Origin: Rhypophila decipiens
Taxonomy: Eukaryota; Ascomycota; Sordariomycetes; Sordariales; Naviculisporaceae
DNA: 64,000 nucleotides
Assembly (NCBI GenBank): GCA_033297075.1
Contig: MU858052.1
Location: 186,001-250,000 of the forward strand
Reading direction: 5' to 3'
The position numbers and the translations under genes were made by a program. Shown one piece after another: positions 36,287-48,816 of this stretch. Each line of letters starts with the position of its first letter. Within the stretch, counting starts at the first letter, position 1. Below the pieces are notes generated by a model. The model was not told the DNA's origin. It made no database searches and saw only the letters and a program-made list of their open reading frames with translations.

Positions 36287-37930
36287 CTTTATGATCAGAA
36301 AGATGTACATCTGGATGATTTCTTTTTTGCCCAGAGACCGCCTGGAGTTTTGGTCTTACCAAACTTTCTCTTCTGTTTACTTTGATGCCTTCTCTTGTTT
36401 TGAGTAGAACAAAAGGTGCTTGGTGGTGGAGTCGCATCTGCAAGTCACATCTTGCCTCTTGGCGATTACCCCTTTTGTTTTGTTACTTGCCCCTTTCGTT
36501 GTTCACTTCTTGGCAAGGACCGAACTACACTTCTATATTAGTACACAAGTATTCACGAGCTTTGAATACTTTAAGATACAGTAGAACGATCACAACTCCT
36601 CCTGCTAATGGTTTGTTCTTTTTGAATAGCTTTCTCGACATCTGCCCATTATAAAACAAAAGGCTGATGCAACATCTTCATATCCCTCCCCTTTGGTTCA
36701 CCTCCGACCATGTCAATTGCTTGCCAAGGGACGATCAATTGATAAGATAAGTAAGGTATGAACAACCAAACCAACTCAAGTGACAGAAAAAATACCTACA
36801 AACAACGGAAAGACCCAAGGTTGGACTTGCTTGCAGTGTATCCGCCGCCAAAAGGTTCAAACCAGAATTCTCGCTGCTATCCCATGTCCCAAGACAGCAT
36901 ATGCTCGTATGATACCCTTGGGAGGAGAGAAATCTCAGAGTTGAGGAAACCTAACTGTCTTGAGCTTACTTCATGATGTCGATATATGGCTTCCACTTCT
37001 CAAAGCAACTTACAGCAACTCACCGGGGCTCAAAATACAAGCACTCCAGTTCTGATTATCGTGAAGATATTAGGACTGCAAAGATTGAGAAGGAAAGCGT
37101 ATGAACGAACGATGAGAGAAACAGATGGATACCGTTCAAACTAAAGTTCGGCTCTAGGACCACCAACTACTGGCTGAGGATCCCTAGGCTATCCATTTGT
37201 TGAAGCTTGCATACCGAGTTCATTTCGATGGTGTCATACACACCACGAGCGAAAATTTCACAGAATATCCCGGGAGCCACTTATAGAACTAGAAGCAAAA
37301 CAAACTCTTATTACATACCGAGGCTACCTGTTAACAGCACGTCATCGTCACCGAGACCCCTTGCGTCCGTTGTATCAAACTTCACATCACGGGTTAAGAT
37401 AAAACCAAATTAGCGTGATGAACTGAGCTAAGAAAAAGTCACAACCCTTATCCTTATCATACCATCATAAAAGGAGAGAGAAAACCCCAAGACGAAAAAA
37501 GTGAAACCGGAAAAGGTGGTGATACTACTTCGAAAAATGCAGGCCGACCAAAAGGACGAGGTGAAAGTGGACACAATAATTCGTACCAGAAAAGTTAGGA
37601 AAGTCGACGAAGCTTTTGTCTCGTGTAGAAACCGGCCACAGTGCTCTCATGCCTACCCCTATTCACGCTACCAAACACGCCTCTCGTTTTCACTCCACAA
37701 CCCCATAGTCTTAGAGCAATCACAGAATAAACCAGCTTTCCCATTGTTGCCAGGCTATCCTTGCTCCATCAATTGCCAATGTGCATCTAACGTTCCAAAT
37801 TAGACCAACATTCGCCGCCGACAGCCCAAGACAGTCCTCGTTTAACGAAGACGGTTGGAAAGCCGTTGATCGTGTCTATGCCATTAATGGTGTCCATGAG
37901 GAGAGCCAACTCAAGAATATCAAGACAAGC
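36287..37930. other. Intergenic region between tRNA-Pro and the reticulon gene
   Basis: About 1.6 kb, A/T-rich. Only short unsupported frames. The last few hundred bases are probably the 3' UTR of the convergent reticulon gene. Confidence 0.6.
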
Positions 37931-39330
37931 TCAGAGTGTGGCAATGAGGGGCTCCTGCTGAGCCTTGATCTCGCGATCAAGATCGGAGACCTTCAGGTCA
38001 TCCTTGGGAGCGTCGGGGAACACCTCCTTGGGGGCGACGGGGAACACCTCATCCTTGGGGGCGACGGGGAAATTGGCCGACTTGACGGTGCTCTTGTGTT
38101 CGGGCTTGTGCTCGGGCTGGCGGGCACCCTTGATCAGGGCCTGGGCCTTGGCGGAGTAATCGCCAACATACTCCTTGGTAAGCTGAGAGGCCTGTGTCGC
38201 CTGCTTCTGAGCGACGGTCCGTAGCTGACTGGTTTGCGCATTAACGATCTCGCTGACATGCTTGAGCTGCTCGTCGATGAGCTCCTGGTTCGAAGTGTAG
38301 AGGAGAGGCGCAAAGAAGACGACCGTAGTAGCAATCAGGGCAAGACCCCAGCTAGGGACGATCTTGATAAGATAATACGAGAGCAGGGCACCAAGGGCCA
38401 CCTGAAAATAGTTAAAAGAAGTCCAAGGTGCCGTGGATAAAATGGCAAAAACTTACACTGAGGGAAGCATAGAGGTTCTCGACAAACAAGACACGCTGGG
38501 CCTCAATAACAAAGAAGTTGATGAGCTCATTGACATCGCCAATAACGGCGTCAAGAGTCTCCTTGGGCACAGTGTAGTACTTTCGGGGTCGGACCTGGGT
38601 GGCGAAGCCATTGTTCATGATAGCCTTTCCGGCAATCTCGGCCGCGATGGTGATTCCGAGTGCCACCCATGTAAGCTTGAAGCCGTACCGGAGAAGATCG
38701 AGGTATCTAGCGGCGAAGATAGCGGACACGACGGTAGCGTAGGCAATGCCGGAGGCACCTGTGGAGTACGGTATCAGTACCAAGCAACGAATCTATCAGG
38801 GACACTTTATCGAGCACATACGAGGATTGTTCCATGAAAGCAGCTCGGAGAAGAATGAGTGGTAATGTGTCAAGGGTTGGCCAGTGGCTGCAGGGTTTGC
38901 TGGCGTCTGACGGGCCGCGGCGAGGTTGGAAAACTCGGAGGTGGTCTTTTGGTGCTGGTCAAGGACATTCTGGGCAACGGGGCCTATTTCAAGCAAACAT
39001 CTCAGGTTAGTTTTGCTTCGAAGAAGGCAGGGAAGAATGGGAGTACGGCGAAGATAGGGATAGCCGGGAAAAAAAAGCACGACATACCATTTGCAACAGA
39101 GTTGTATGCAGCAGTGGCATCTGTAGAATTCATCGTCAGCAAATGTTATCGTCGTTGTATGTCGAGGTTCGATTGAATGAAGTTGTCGAGAAGGGTGGCA
39201 CGAGACACTGACGCAATGTTAGCCAAACCGTTATCTCTCAAAGAAGAGCTCGTGTGGGGACAAGGGATCAACGAACCTCACTGGTCTTGATGGCATCCAA
39301 GTTGCCGTTGGAGTTGGCGGCGCCGTCCAT
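37931..39330 (-). CDS. Reticulon-like ER-shaping protein
   Basis: Five exons (39330-39282, 39120-39088, 38983-38822, 38758-38457, 38401-37931) join in phase into 338 residues. The reticulon homology domain begins near SFFSELLSWNNPRASGIAYA and shows two long hydrophobic hairpins (SAIFAARYLDLLRYGFKLTW; then VALGALLSYYLIKIVPSWGL with LIATTVVFFAPLLY) separated by a ~60-residue loop, as in Rtn1. It tubulates the ER membrane. The C-terminal ~70 residues are charged, with repeated APKD/APKE motifs. The short exon 2 (33 nt) is supported by phase and by acceptor ctacag and donor gtatgt. All donors are GTGAGG/GTATGT/GTAAGT type. Confidence 0.9.
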
Positions 39331-41158
39331 TGTGATATATTCCGTCGGTTTTAATGCGTTGAGTGCAGTTGTCTTGGTGGTTTACCGATCTCGTGGATTG
39401 TCGAGAGCTTGGAAGAAAATGTGAGGGAAGATAGGGAAAAAGCTTCGGAGTCGGCAGTTGCTGGATGTATGTGGGTCCCGGTCTCGTTGGCTCGCAAAGA
39501 TGATGCAAATGCAAGTGTCAGAAGGCGGCAGGGTGGCGGATTAAGAATGGGAGCTGTCAATGTCGGTGATTTCTTTGTTGTTTGGGTTTTTAGCACAAGT
39601 GTGGAAGTTGAGATTGAGCTTTCACAAAGCGAAACGAGAGGAGAGAAGAGATGGAAGTGGGAAGAAATGGGAAGGAGAGACACAACAGGAGAGGAAACAC
39701 CACCACACAATTGTGCATTCACTGCCTGCTGGCCAGGGTCAAGCTTGGGAAAAATTCCTGATGACGAAAAGGAGGAACCACACAGGCTCCAGTTCAGTGC
39801 AAGCACAGGCCACAGGGAGGTCAGTTTCACTGCACCACAGCGTCACGAAAATGGAGGGAGGGGCTGTTTTGCTGCACCAAGTTCCAGCCCACCTCACCTC
39901 AGAGTGTTGCAAGCTAAACAACCCCGTGCACGTCATCATGCCACGGCCCAGATAACAGATTGCGGCATGGCAGCCTATCAAAAGGCGCGAATTCAGTGTA
40001 CGTCTAGGACTGTTCTCTCCGAGCTGTCCGTTACCACCAGGCAGTCACCGGTGAATGACTGTGGTCTATCATGGAAGTCGCGAGCGAAGTTGTTTGAACG
40101 TTTCCATCCGAAGGTTTCATCGACCCCAGCTAGCATCGTCATATCTTATCGGCACTGGCAGGCCCCTTATCGTGATTTATGAACAGAACCAGACCAGTCA
40201 TCTCACCTTATAAAAGTCAATGTACCTCCCTCAGGCACATTTAGCAAGAGATCAAACGACATCTGTCAACTAAATCGGGGGCGGCCAACTGACGCAAACA
40301 TCCCACACCAAAGCCAGTCGACCGGTCACACCAACTTGAGCAAGATCATAAAAAACATGTGATGCAGCGCTAGTGTGATGTAGGTTAGAGCCGTAAAGGA
40401 CAAGACGTGCCGTTCCACTAACCTCAAAAGCCAGGAACTAAAAAAAAAGGGGATTTGATGAGCTGAGATTGATATCCACCACAAAAGTGACGTTGCGACG
40501 CTTGTAAAAATAAAAAAACGAGTTCTGGCCAGTTCTGGAAATCCCCGTTCTTCTTCTCTTGCCAAACAGCCTCGGATGGCTCCGCCTTGGTGCGGACCGC
40601 CAAACACCCAACCGGCCGTTTCTTATGCATCATCTCGCTATTGCGTGCCAACTCTACGAAACACACTGCAAATCTATGCAATCTCGCGAGTCGGAGAATT
40701 TCCAGTAATAGAAACCATCACCGAAGCAATTTGACATGGACCTCATGGGATGGATCTGATCGGCATTTTCACAGCAAAGATGGCGTCCAAGGTAACTTGT
40801 TAAATATATCATGTGTCTGTTTAATCGTGCTCGCTATATTATTTAATCCCTTCTCGCCCTTAACCCATGATATCTTATATACAGACCTGGTCGTCATATG
40901 TATAAGTAACTCCTAACTCTTGCTTCCGTCGAAGCACTTTCTAAAGAAGCAAAAGCCGCCCACCCCATCGTCAGGTCATCTTCTGTGCCTGGCATAATCG
41001 CGTTCTGTTCAACCTTTTGTATGCGTAATATGGATGGGGTTGTGTCTGTGTGCCCATGCTGGAATAGTAATTTGATAATTAGATGCTCACAAGCGTGCCA
41101 AAAGTTGGACGTCTCTCTGCTGCTCCTCCAAAAAGTCAAGCGTCAATGCGTATAGTGA
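39331..41158. other. Intergenic region between reticulon and TBC genes
   Basis: 1.8 kb. The first part is the reticulon promoter/5' UTR; the last ~250 bases are probably the 3' UTR of the TBC gene. A long plus-strand open frame at 39409-40182 lacks any recognisable domain and overlaps the reticulon promoter; I do not accept it. Confidence 0.5.
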
Positions 41159-44100
41159 CTATTGTTTCCGCCAGCCCCAGAATCCAGCGCCAGTGCCAGT
41201 ATTTGTGCCGGCTCCGGCGGGTTGCGCCTTTGCGCCAGCTCCAGAGCTCGCAGTCGGGACGGTAGACGCAGCGTTAGCAGCAGGGGTCGACCCGGTTAGT
41301 CGACCGAACATGCCAATAGCAGCCGACGCCGCAGCTGATGCACCTGTGGCAGCAGTAGGTCCCGTCGCAGATGGCGTGTCACCGGGTGCGAGTCCAAACG
41401 CTTTGCGCAGTGTTTCCAGCTTCTGCTTGGCCTCTTCTGCTTCCTGTCGGGCCATGGCTTCAGACGTCTTGGCCTGGGCAAGCTCGAGAAGGAGAGCGTC
41501 GTGTTCGCTGAAGGGAGCCGTGTGGGGGGCAATCAGCGACTCCCGACTGTCCTTTCTTTGTAGTGTAATGGAAGACGTTCGCTTACCGAACGAGGTCGGT
41601 GCCTGCGAGGGAGTTGACTTGCTGCGGCCAAGCTTCAGTTCACGTAGTCCTCCGGTTGCTGGCGTGGCGGTTGGGCCTCCTCCCATTCCAAGGCCACCTG
41701 TTGCCCGAGAAAACCAGTCGCCCGATTCCTGGCCAGACGACGGGGTATCAGAAGCCCTAACTTTCATACCATGCATCTGTCTTTCAAGGCGTTGTTTCTC
41801 TTGGTGCATGTTTCGAACATGCGCGTGACTTTCCTTCAGCTGATCTTTGATACTGGATACCTCCTGCTCCATCTCGTATATTCTCCTCTGACAATCTTGT
41901 GTCTTGGCCATCTCGTGCGATAACTGCTCTTTGGCGCGCGCGACTTCATCTCGCAGTTGTGATTTTGTCTCTGGAATTGATGAACTCGGGTCCGCGGCGT
42001 CGTCGCCAAATCGATTTTCGACAACGTCGAGCAAGTCGGAGAGCTGTTCGGCCGTGGGTCCATCGTTATCAGTCGCGGCGACGTTTTCTGGGGTATCGGG
42101 TTCCTCGCTTTCGCCACTGCGCGATGGCGTAACTGTCTCGGTGCTTGCCTTTTTACGCAGTCCGTCCAAGAGCGACCGCACAGCCTTTCGGTCTTCATCG
42201 CGGTCCTCTCTCTCTTTTTGCAATTGGCTCGACAGTAAGGCGTGATTTCTTTGCAGCTCGCTGAGCGCGGTCAGAAGGTCCTCAATTTGACTATGCAAGT
42301 ATTTGCTGTCGTCTTTTGCGGCGTTGGCGCCACCCGAAAAGGACCCGATAGATTTGGAATTAGCCCCGCCAATGGCAGGCGCTGACCCCCGCGATGAATC
42401 GTCGGCGGCGCTGTCGCGCGAGATAGATGTCGCTTCGGTGGACGCTGAGCTGAGAACACTGGCCGCAGATGAGTTCGGTGCAGAGGTAGCCTCCATAGAA
42501 TTGAGAGTCGAGGCTATGCTTTGCTTGGAGGTGCTCCGGCGGAGCATGCTAAGTGGGCGCGATGCCGCGATGAGTCGAGGACTAAGAGTCGAGCTACTCG
42601 GGGTCGATTGCGATGATGATGATGATGATGAAGCCGGCCCCGACGTGATTGATGATGGGAACGAGGCCAGTTTCGGGGTAGAGGAAGAAGCCCATAAGCG
42701 CCCAAGAAAGCGGGAGGCTGCTGTAGTAACGTCCGACGCTTGTGCCGCATCTGTACTCTTGGTTGCACTACCAACCTTGGCTTCCCTGTACCCCTGTTCG
42801 AGTGCTGCCATCCGTTCTCTGGAGACAACATCTGATAATTTGACAAAATCCTGGACGAATTCATCTGCGTTGTAATGATAGCAATCCCAGAGGCCCCTGG
42901 AAAGGAGCAGCTGCATTACATCTTCCATCTCGGTGCAGGCCAGAATGCGGGCCTGGTTCTTTTGCATGAGCGACAGTGCCACGCGCATGACGGTCTCCGA
43001 CGCTCCCTCGGCAAAGATCACATCGTAGATGCGAAACAACATGGGCAGGGGACACGTTACGGCGAAAAAAGACAAGAACCATTGTGAAACATAAGCCGGT
43101 TCAACCTGCAAATCGTCCAGATGGGCTGACAAGATGGGCAGATGAAGCTTCAAGAGTTCTTGAAATTGATGGATCCGGACGTGCAGTCCAGAGAGATCGG
43201 GAACGAAACAATGGCGCAGATCGTAGTTCTCCATCAACCTAACAGCACCTGAAGTCAGCTAATGATCGCTAGTGCAACCCACTGGAGTTGTTCCCATGAT
43301 CGGACGATTCCTCTACTTACCGAACCAGGACACAGAAGGCCTGCTTGTCTGCCATATGCATCAGCAGCGGGCCAACCAGGAAAGCGAGTCCCTGACAGTA
43401 CCCAATCTTGGTGTCGTAGAGACTGAAGCATTTCAGCACGGTGCCGAGCATTCGCTGACCGTCTCCTTCTGGGTCTCTAAACATTTCCACGCCCGGAAAG
43501 CTTCGTCCGAGATCTTTGCCGATCAGCCCCTCATACGGGCTTGATTCGCCAGATAGTCTTTCGAAGATGGCCTCGAGCGTGCTGTCGCGAGCTCCCGACA
43601 TGCTTTGCCAAACCACGCCGCGGAGTGGAGGAGGGATTCCCTTGCGGATTTTATTCGAGAGTAGCGTGGGCAGACGAGCAGCGGTCTGCTGGGGATCTTT
43701 GACCAGTGCCATATAAAACTCCAGTTCGGTCATGGGCGGAGGAGGGACCACCGAGTATCGGAGCGCAGAGGGCGTCGGTCCATTGACCATCTGTCGTAGC
43801 TGTGCCATCGAGGGAGGTCTTGGTTGACGAAGAGGCGATCCGAGCTTCCTCTCCGCGGCCTGGACCTTGACACTCTTCGGGTTCGTCGCGATCTTTGCAT
43901 TTTCCTGCTCCAGTTTAGCGAGCAACATGGCCGTAGACTATAAAAAGGGAAAATATTAGCATATGATTTCTTTGCGGGGTCCTTTCAAGGTCATAACAAA
44001 CATTATCAGAATCTTGCTCCTTGGATTCTAGATTCTCAGTCTTTTGTAGCCCTTCCCAATCCACATCCTCAGAGTCGCTGCTTGATCTCGCACCAGGGGA

Positions 44101-44526
44101 TTTCGGGCCATCATCTTGGAATTCCTGGTCTCCTTCTTCTGTAATGGCGAGTTCTTGCTGAAGCGTCAGACCATGGTCGGAAACTGGGGTCTCTGCTTCC
44201 TGATTGTTTGACCCATCGGCCTGCTCTTGGCCCGTCTTCTCGGTCGTTTCGTCAGTCGGGGTATCTTCACGGCCATATAAGCTTCTTCTCGTCGGTAGCG
44301 CGCTCGAAGGTACGGTTGTGTTCACGTGAAGTGGCGGCGGTGGCTCTGAGAGGCGAACTGTAACGAGCGAATCATGTTCCACTGCCCGCTTGTTGGGTGT
44401 TTGCGTCTCAACGGGGGAGCCAATCGACATCTCGGACGCGCCGTCGTCGACTATCGACGTGGTCTCGGTCTCGGCTGGCTTGGGGGCATGTTGGGTTATT
44501 GTCGTCGACTCCTGGTCGAGCTCCAT
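41159..44526 (-). CDS. TBC-domain Rab GTPase-activating protein (Gyp5-like)
   Basis: Three exons (44526-44002, 43937-43321, 43238-41159), all in phase, encode 1073 residues. A disordered acidic N-terminus (~1-230) precedes the TBC domain (about 270-500). It has the motif IPPPLRGVVWQSMSG, the arginine-finger segment IGKDLGRSFPG, the glutamine-finger segment IGYCQGLAFLVGPLL, and LPMLFRIYDVIFAEG. This dual-finger layout accelerates GTP hydrolysis on Rab proteins in membrane traffic. The C-terminal half has Ser/Ala-rich stretches and a long coiled coil (SEL...EEVSSIKDQLKE), as in Gyp5/GAPCenA relatives. An upstream in-frame ATG at 44607 would add 27 residues. Confidence 0.9.
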
Positions 44527-46997
44527 TACGAAGCCCCGACCGCAGGAAAAGGGTACGGGATGTCGTGTTGGGTGAAGGGGAAAAGATTGGGCCTGGTTTC
44601 GTGGCACAGGCGGAACGGGAATTCGCTATTCGTAATATAAGTCGTGTCAAGCACCCAAAAAGGCTTGTAGCGAGAGATCGGTAATTGGATAGGTACTGCG
44701 GTCCAAGTCCAAGAACCCAAGTCGACAAAAACAAAAACCTTCAGAAGGTACCTCAACTGCAGGTCCGGGTGGTCTGCCCAAAAGTTGGGTAGGTTGGAGG
44801 TCGAACCGAAAACCGAGATGTGGTTCTAAAACGAAGCCGTCCCACCTTGGTCCAGAGGACTGGGATAATGGCGGCGGCGTTCAGGTAGAAAGAGGATCCC
44901 AGGGATAGGAGGAGGAGCAGCTTGGGAGGGATGGCGGGAAGGAGGTGGAAATACGGATCCAGATGTCAGTCGAGCTTGACACGTCCCAAGCTAGGAAGCA
45001 GCTGGGATCAGGGCGGACACGAAATCGGGGGCGTTTTTGCTTCTGCAGATGTCTGTTCGTCCCTGGCAGGTCCAATGACTGCTTGATTGCTTCCTCTGCT
45101 GAATTGGAAAGTGCTTTCTTCAAGTTATTGTTTCATCGAGGGGTCGACAAACGCTGAAACAGTACGATCGTGGGCGCGGCCCGCTCTCCGGAGTCAATAG
45201 TAACGCAACCGGCCCAGGAACAGCCGACGCATTCCTCGGGAGAAGAGTTTATTGAGTTGGTCCGCAACCGAGGGTAGAGATTAAAGTGAAGGCGTATCAG
45301 TAATGCAATTGTTGAACAAGTCCAGACGAAGAAGAGAAAATGCAAGAGGAAACAAGTCAGCGAGTGGCCTTCGAAAGAGGGAAGGAACCACCACTGACCG
45401 CACCTTCACGAACAAACACATGAAATGTTCAGCTTCGATCGGGCTTAGTGCCGTCGATGGAACGAACCCCCTTGATTTTACATTTTACAGGGCCCCTTTC
45501 CGCACGATGGACACTGAACTTGGTGTCACGAGCACCCAATTGGGTGAACCCCAAGTGCGGGGCATTGTCACAGCGAACTAATTCGTGAAATTGTCAGTAT
45601 TGTCCCCAGGGATAATATAAAATAGAAATTCGATCTTGGATATTTTCGTTCCCCCTTTTCATCTTCAACCGACAATGATGGCCAATCCATTTATACTTGC
45701 AACGTTGTGAGTGGGAAACCCACCAATAGCCGTTGTTGCCAGCCACTGGGGAACGGCTCGACACAATGGAAGCTGCATTTTACAGGAGACCAAAAAAGGA
45801 GCTACTGCAGCAATGCACGCCCTGCAGATTGCGGATTACAGAGCAGGAGCCAGCCAATGATATTGCACGGATAGGCAAGGTACCAATTGGAGCCAAGAGG
45901 CAGCAAAGGGGAGGCGCGTGACAAGCGTGCCCGTAATTCATGCATTGGTCACCAACAACCCCAATAACTTCATGCTCCTCTTGACCAGCTATGGATGTAT
46001 GTCATCCAGAGGATGGGAAGGATGAGGACAGGTGAGATAAATGACACCGTCGCCAAATATGTAAAAAATAGTACCCGTTACTGTAAAGCCTCTCATGTCA
46101 GCCTGCCTGTCGTGTTCAGGGCTGACAAGGAAAACGTTGCTTGCATGTCTCTTACCCAAGCCATGGTGATACCAAGGCTGAGGTAGGGAGTGACAAACTC
46201 GCAAGAATAAATTCTTCATTACCCCTTCCGTTCAAGCACATGGCCAGCTCATGTAAAGTGACACATATCCTCAGCTCGCTCACACACAGACAAACACTTA
46301 CATCATCAGCAGAAGGAGGTCTGTACCAAGGGCCATGAGTTTCGAAAGATCAGCAGAAAAGGGACCCTGAACAAACGTCTTCAAGAAGTTGACATATGCT
46401 ATGCAGCTCGATCAGCCTTAGCCCTGTGTAGATCCATAGTGTCCGATCAGTTTGCAAAACAAGGGGCATTCCGAAAGGAACCTTCAGCTATAGCCAGTCT
46501 CCCTACCATCGATCCCTATCAACTAAATTTCACCAAAGAAAAAGGGGAATCAGTGAGGTATCTTGAGTCAAAAGAGATAGCCAAAAAGAGATAGCCAAAA
46601 AGAGACAAGGACAGAACGCCACTTAAAACATACAAACCTGCAAAGTTGCACAAACCAATTGGCTAAGATATAGACAGTGTAATAGCCAGAAAGACAACCA
46701 TCCATCCAAACTCCCTGGAGCTGCGTGCCGCCTGTACCGCCGCTAAGTAATCAAACTCCTCGTCCGACTGACCGAACCTCTGGATATTCCCGAATCCAAG
46801 CGTATCTCATAGATGATCCAACACCCCTTTGTCTGAAATGAAAACCCCCACCAGCGCAACCAATGGACTGGTCCCTTAAGCTACCGTTTCCTTTCCGTAC
46901 TGCCAAGGCTATGTATATTTAAAGGGTGATGTATGCCCCTTGGATTGATGAATTAAGAAGTTCCCGACTAATATCGTACACCCCTAGTTGCTCATCG
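44527..46997. other. Intergenic region between TBC and SS18-like genes
   Basis: About 2.5 kb. The left part is the promoter of the TBC gene; the right part is probably the 3' UTR of the SS18-like gene. Only short unsupported frames. No RNA genes or repeats seen apart from a short direct repeat (AAAGAGATAGCCA, near 46570-46597). Confidence 0.55.
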
Positions 46998-47998
46998 TCA
47001 TGGGCCAGCCATCTGAGGCTGTATCATCTGAGGTGCGGGTGTGTTCCCCATCTGAGGTGTCCTTTGTATTTGACCTCCCGGGCCCGGGGCTGGGCTCCCG
47101 TGATTCGATCCTTGTCCGCCCGGGCCCTGGCCTTGGCCCGGCATCATCTGACCGTTAGGTCCTTTCATTCCAGGCCGGGCTTGGTTGGGTGCTCCCATCA
47201 GGTTCGCCATTTCTTCGTTCGGGTCAATGTGAGGGAAGAGAGTCTGTAATTTTTGGTAGAGCTCTTTGATCGACTTTGCTCTTTCTGCCCGATCTGCCAT
47301 TGGCTCAGGGGGCGGTTTTTCCGTTCCTTGAGCCTGGTAAGCTCGGACTTTGATATTTAGATTAAACATTGGCGGGGTCACCATAGGGTTTGGTGGCTCC
47401 TTGAGCTTGCGGTCGGCGAGCGTCGCCAGGCAAGAGAGATTCGTCTGGAGTCTCCGCATGCACCTATGTGTCCAAACGTTAGCATAGCCCTGAGCGGTAC
47501 GTATAGCCTCAACTGCCTTACTGCATGTAATCCCTAGCAATAAGCTTTAGTTCTTCGTTGTAGTCTATTCCGCTGTTGTTCGCCTCTCCCCCCTCACTGG
47601 CCGCTGCGCTTTGTTCCTTCTGAAGTTCGGCCTTGGTGTGTTGCAAAATCAAGCCTTCACATAACAATTCCGCGTTGAGCTCCAGTAGCAAGGTAAACTT
47701 TTGCATCTCCAGCGCTTCCGTGGCGGGACTTTGAGGGGTAGATACACTCGAAGTGCCGTTAGCCTGCCCCTGCTGTGCGGTAGAGGGGAATGTCGGCGTC
47801 TGAGGGGTCCCCACGGAAGCATTAGGGCCTTGGGCACTGGTCGGTGTCTGGCTCTGAGGGGTTCCCTGAGACTGCGGTCCGTGGCCGGCAAACTGCATTT
47901 GCTGCTGAACCTGCTGCTGCTGCTGCTGCTGTTGGTGCTGCTGCTGTTGGTGCTGCTGCTGTTGGTGCTGCTGTTGTTGGTGTTGCTGATGTTGCTGC

Positions 47999-48034
<36 letters not shown>

Positions 48035-48816
48035 GCGGAGTTGAACGGCGGCCGTTGAGGATTCGCTCCAGGTATGCCGGCCGGGTTTTGGGGTTGACCA
48101 GGATGCATACGTTGCATCATCTGCTGCTGTGGGTGCATGCCGGGGTTCATGTGATATTGAGACATGGACCCGGCCATCATATAGTTCCCCGGCAACTGTG
48201 GTTGAGGGGCCGCTGGAGATGGGACGGTGGCGCCATAGGGCGAGGTCGTATAAGGCGTCTGATATGCCACTGTCATGTACAACAGAGGTCAGTTTGGTGC
48301 GAAACAACAACCCTGGATGGTAAGGACGGCGATGACACAGGAAGAGGAGTAGCAAGATGCCATGACGGACTTGATCAGACCAGACTCACTCCCCCCTTTG
48401 TATAACAGCAGCCTGACGGGTAGGGTCGAGGGCTTGGGAGGGTGAACAGGTAGGGAAAAGTGGGCAGTAAGGTCAAGACAGCAAAACCAGATGGAACCGG
48501 GGCGTATCGGATGGGTAGGAGGAGAAGCAGGAAAGGGAAGGGGGGGCTTACTCTGGCCATTGGTGGCCATGTGTGGCATGACGGGATTCTGCATCAGGCC
48601 TGCAGGTCCGGCAGCTCCCATCAGAGCAGGGTTCGAAGAGCCGGGAAAGTGACCACCGGGTTGGGTGCCCATGGGGAACTGCTGTGTGTTATACATCATC
48701 TGGGGCGGCTGATTCTGGGATGGACCAGGCTGCAAGTGAGGATTCTGGGGAGGTGGGGCACCGTTGAAGCCCGGCCCTCCAGGGCCATTTGGGTAGCCAT
48801 AAGGATGGGAGTACAT
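46998..48816 (-). CDS. SS18/SSXT-like Gln-rich protein
   Basis: Three exons (48816-48552, 48269-47522, 47463-46998) give 492 residues with exact phase. The N-terminus is Pro/Gly/Asn/Met-rich (MYSHPYGYPNGPGGPG), then a long poly-Gln tract. The ordered core (about residues 275-360) reads KFTLLLELNAELLCEGLILQ...ELKLIARDYMQCMRRLQ, then NLSCLATLADRK. This resembles the SNH domain of SS18 (helix, then Y-x-x-x-L-x-x-NL-x-x-LA-x-x-AD), a BAF/SWI-SNF subunit. The tail is Pro/Gly/Gln-rich. The SS18 link is by motif resemblance only. The last residues of exon 2 and first of exon 3 together form this motif, which supports the splice site. Confidence 0.7.
47911..48033 (-). repeat. CAG/CAA trinucleotide tract encoding poly-Gln with His
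   Basis: About 40 codons of CAG/CAA with regularly spaced CAC/CAT (QQQQHQQQQHQQQQH pattern) inside the SS18-like gene. Interruptions by His and by CAA break up pure CAG. It is likely length-variable between strains. Confidence 0.9.

Noticed and set aside
39409..40182. 257-codon plus-strand open frame upstream of the reticulon gene
   Set aside because: No recognisable domain, low-complexity composition, and it covers the reticulon promoter and 5' leader.
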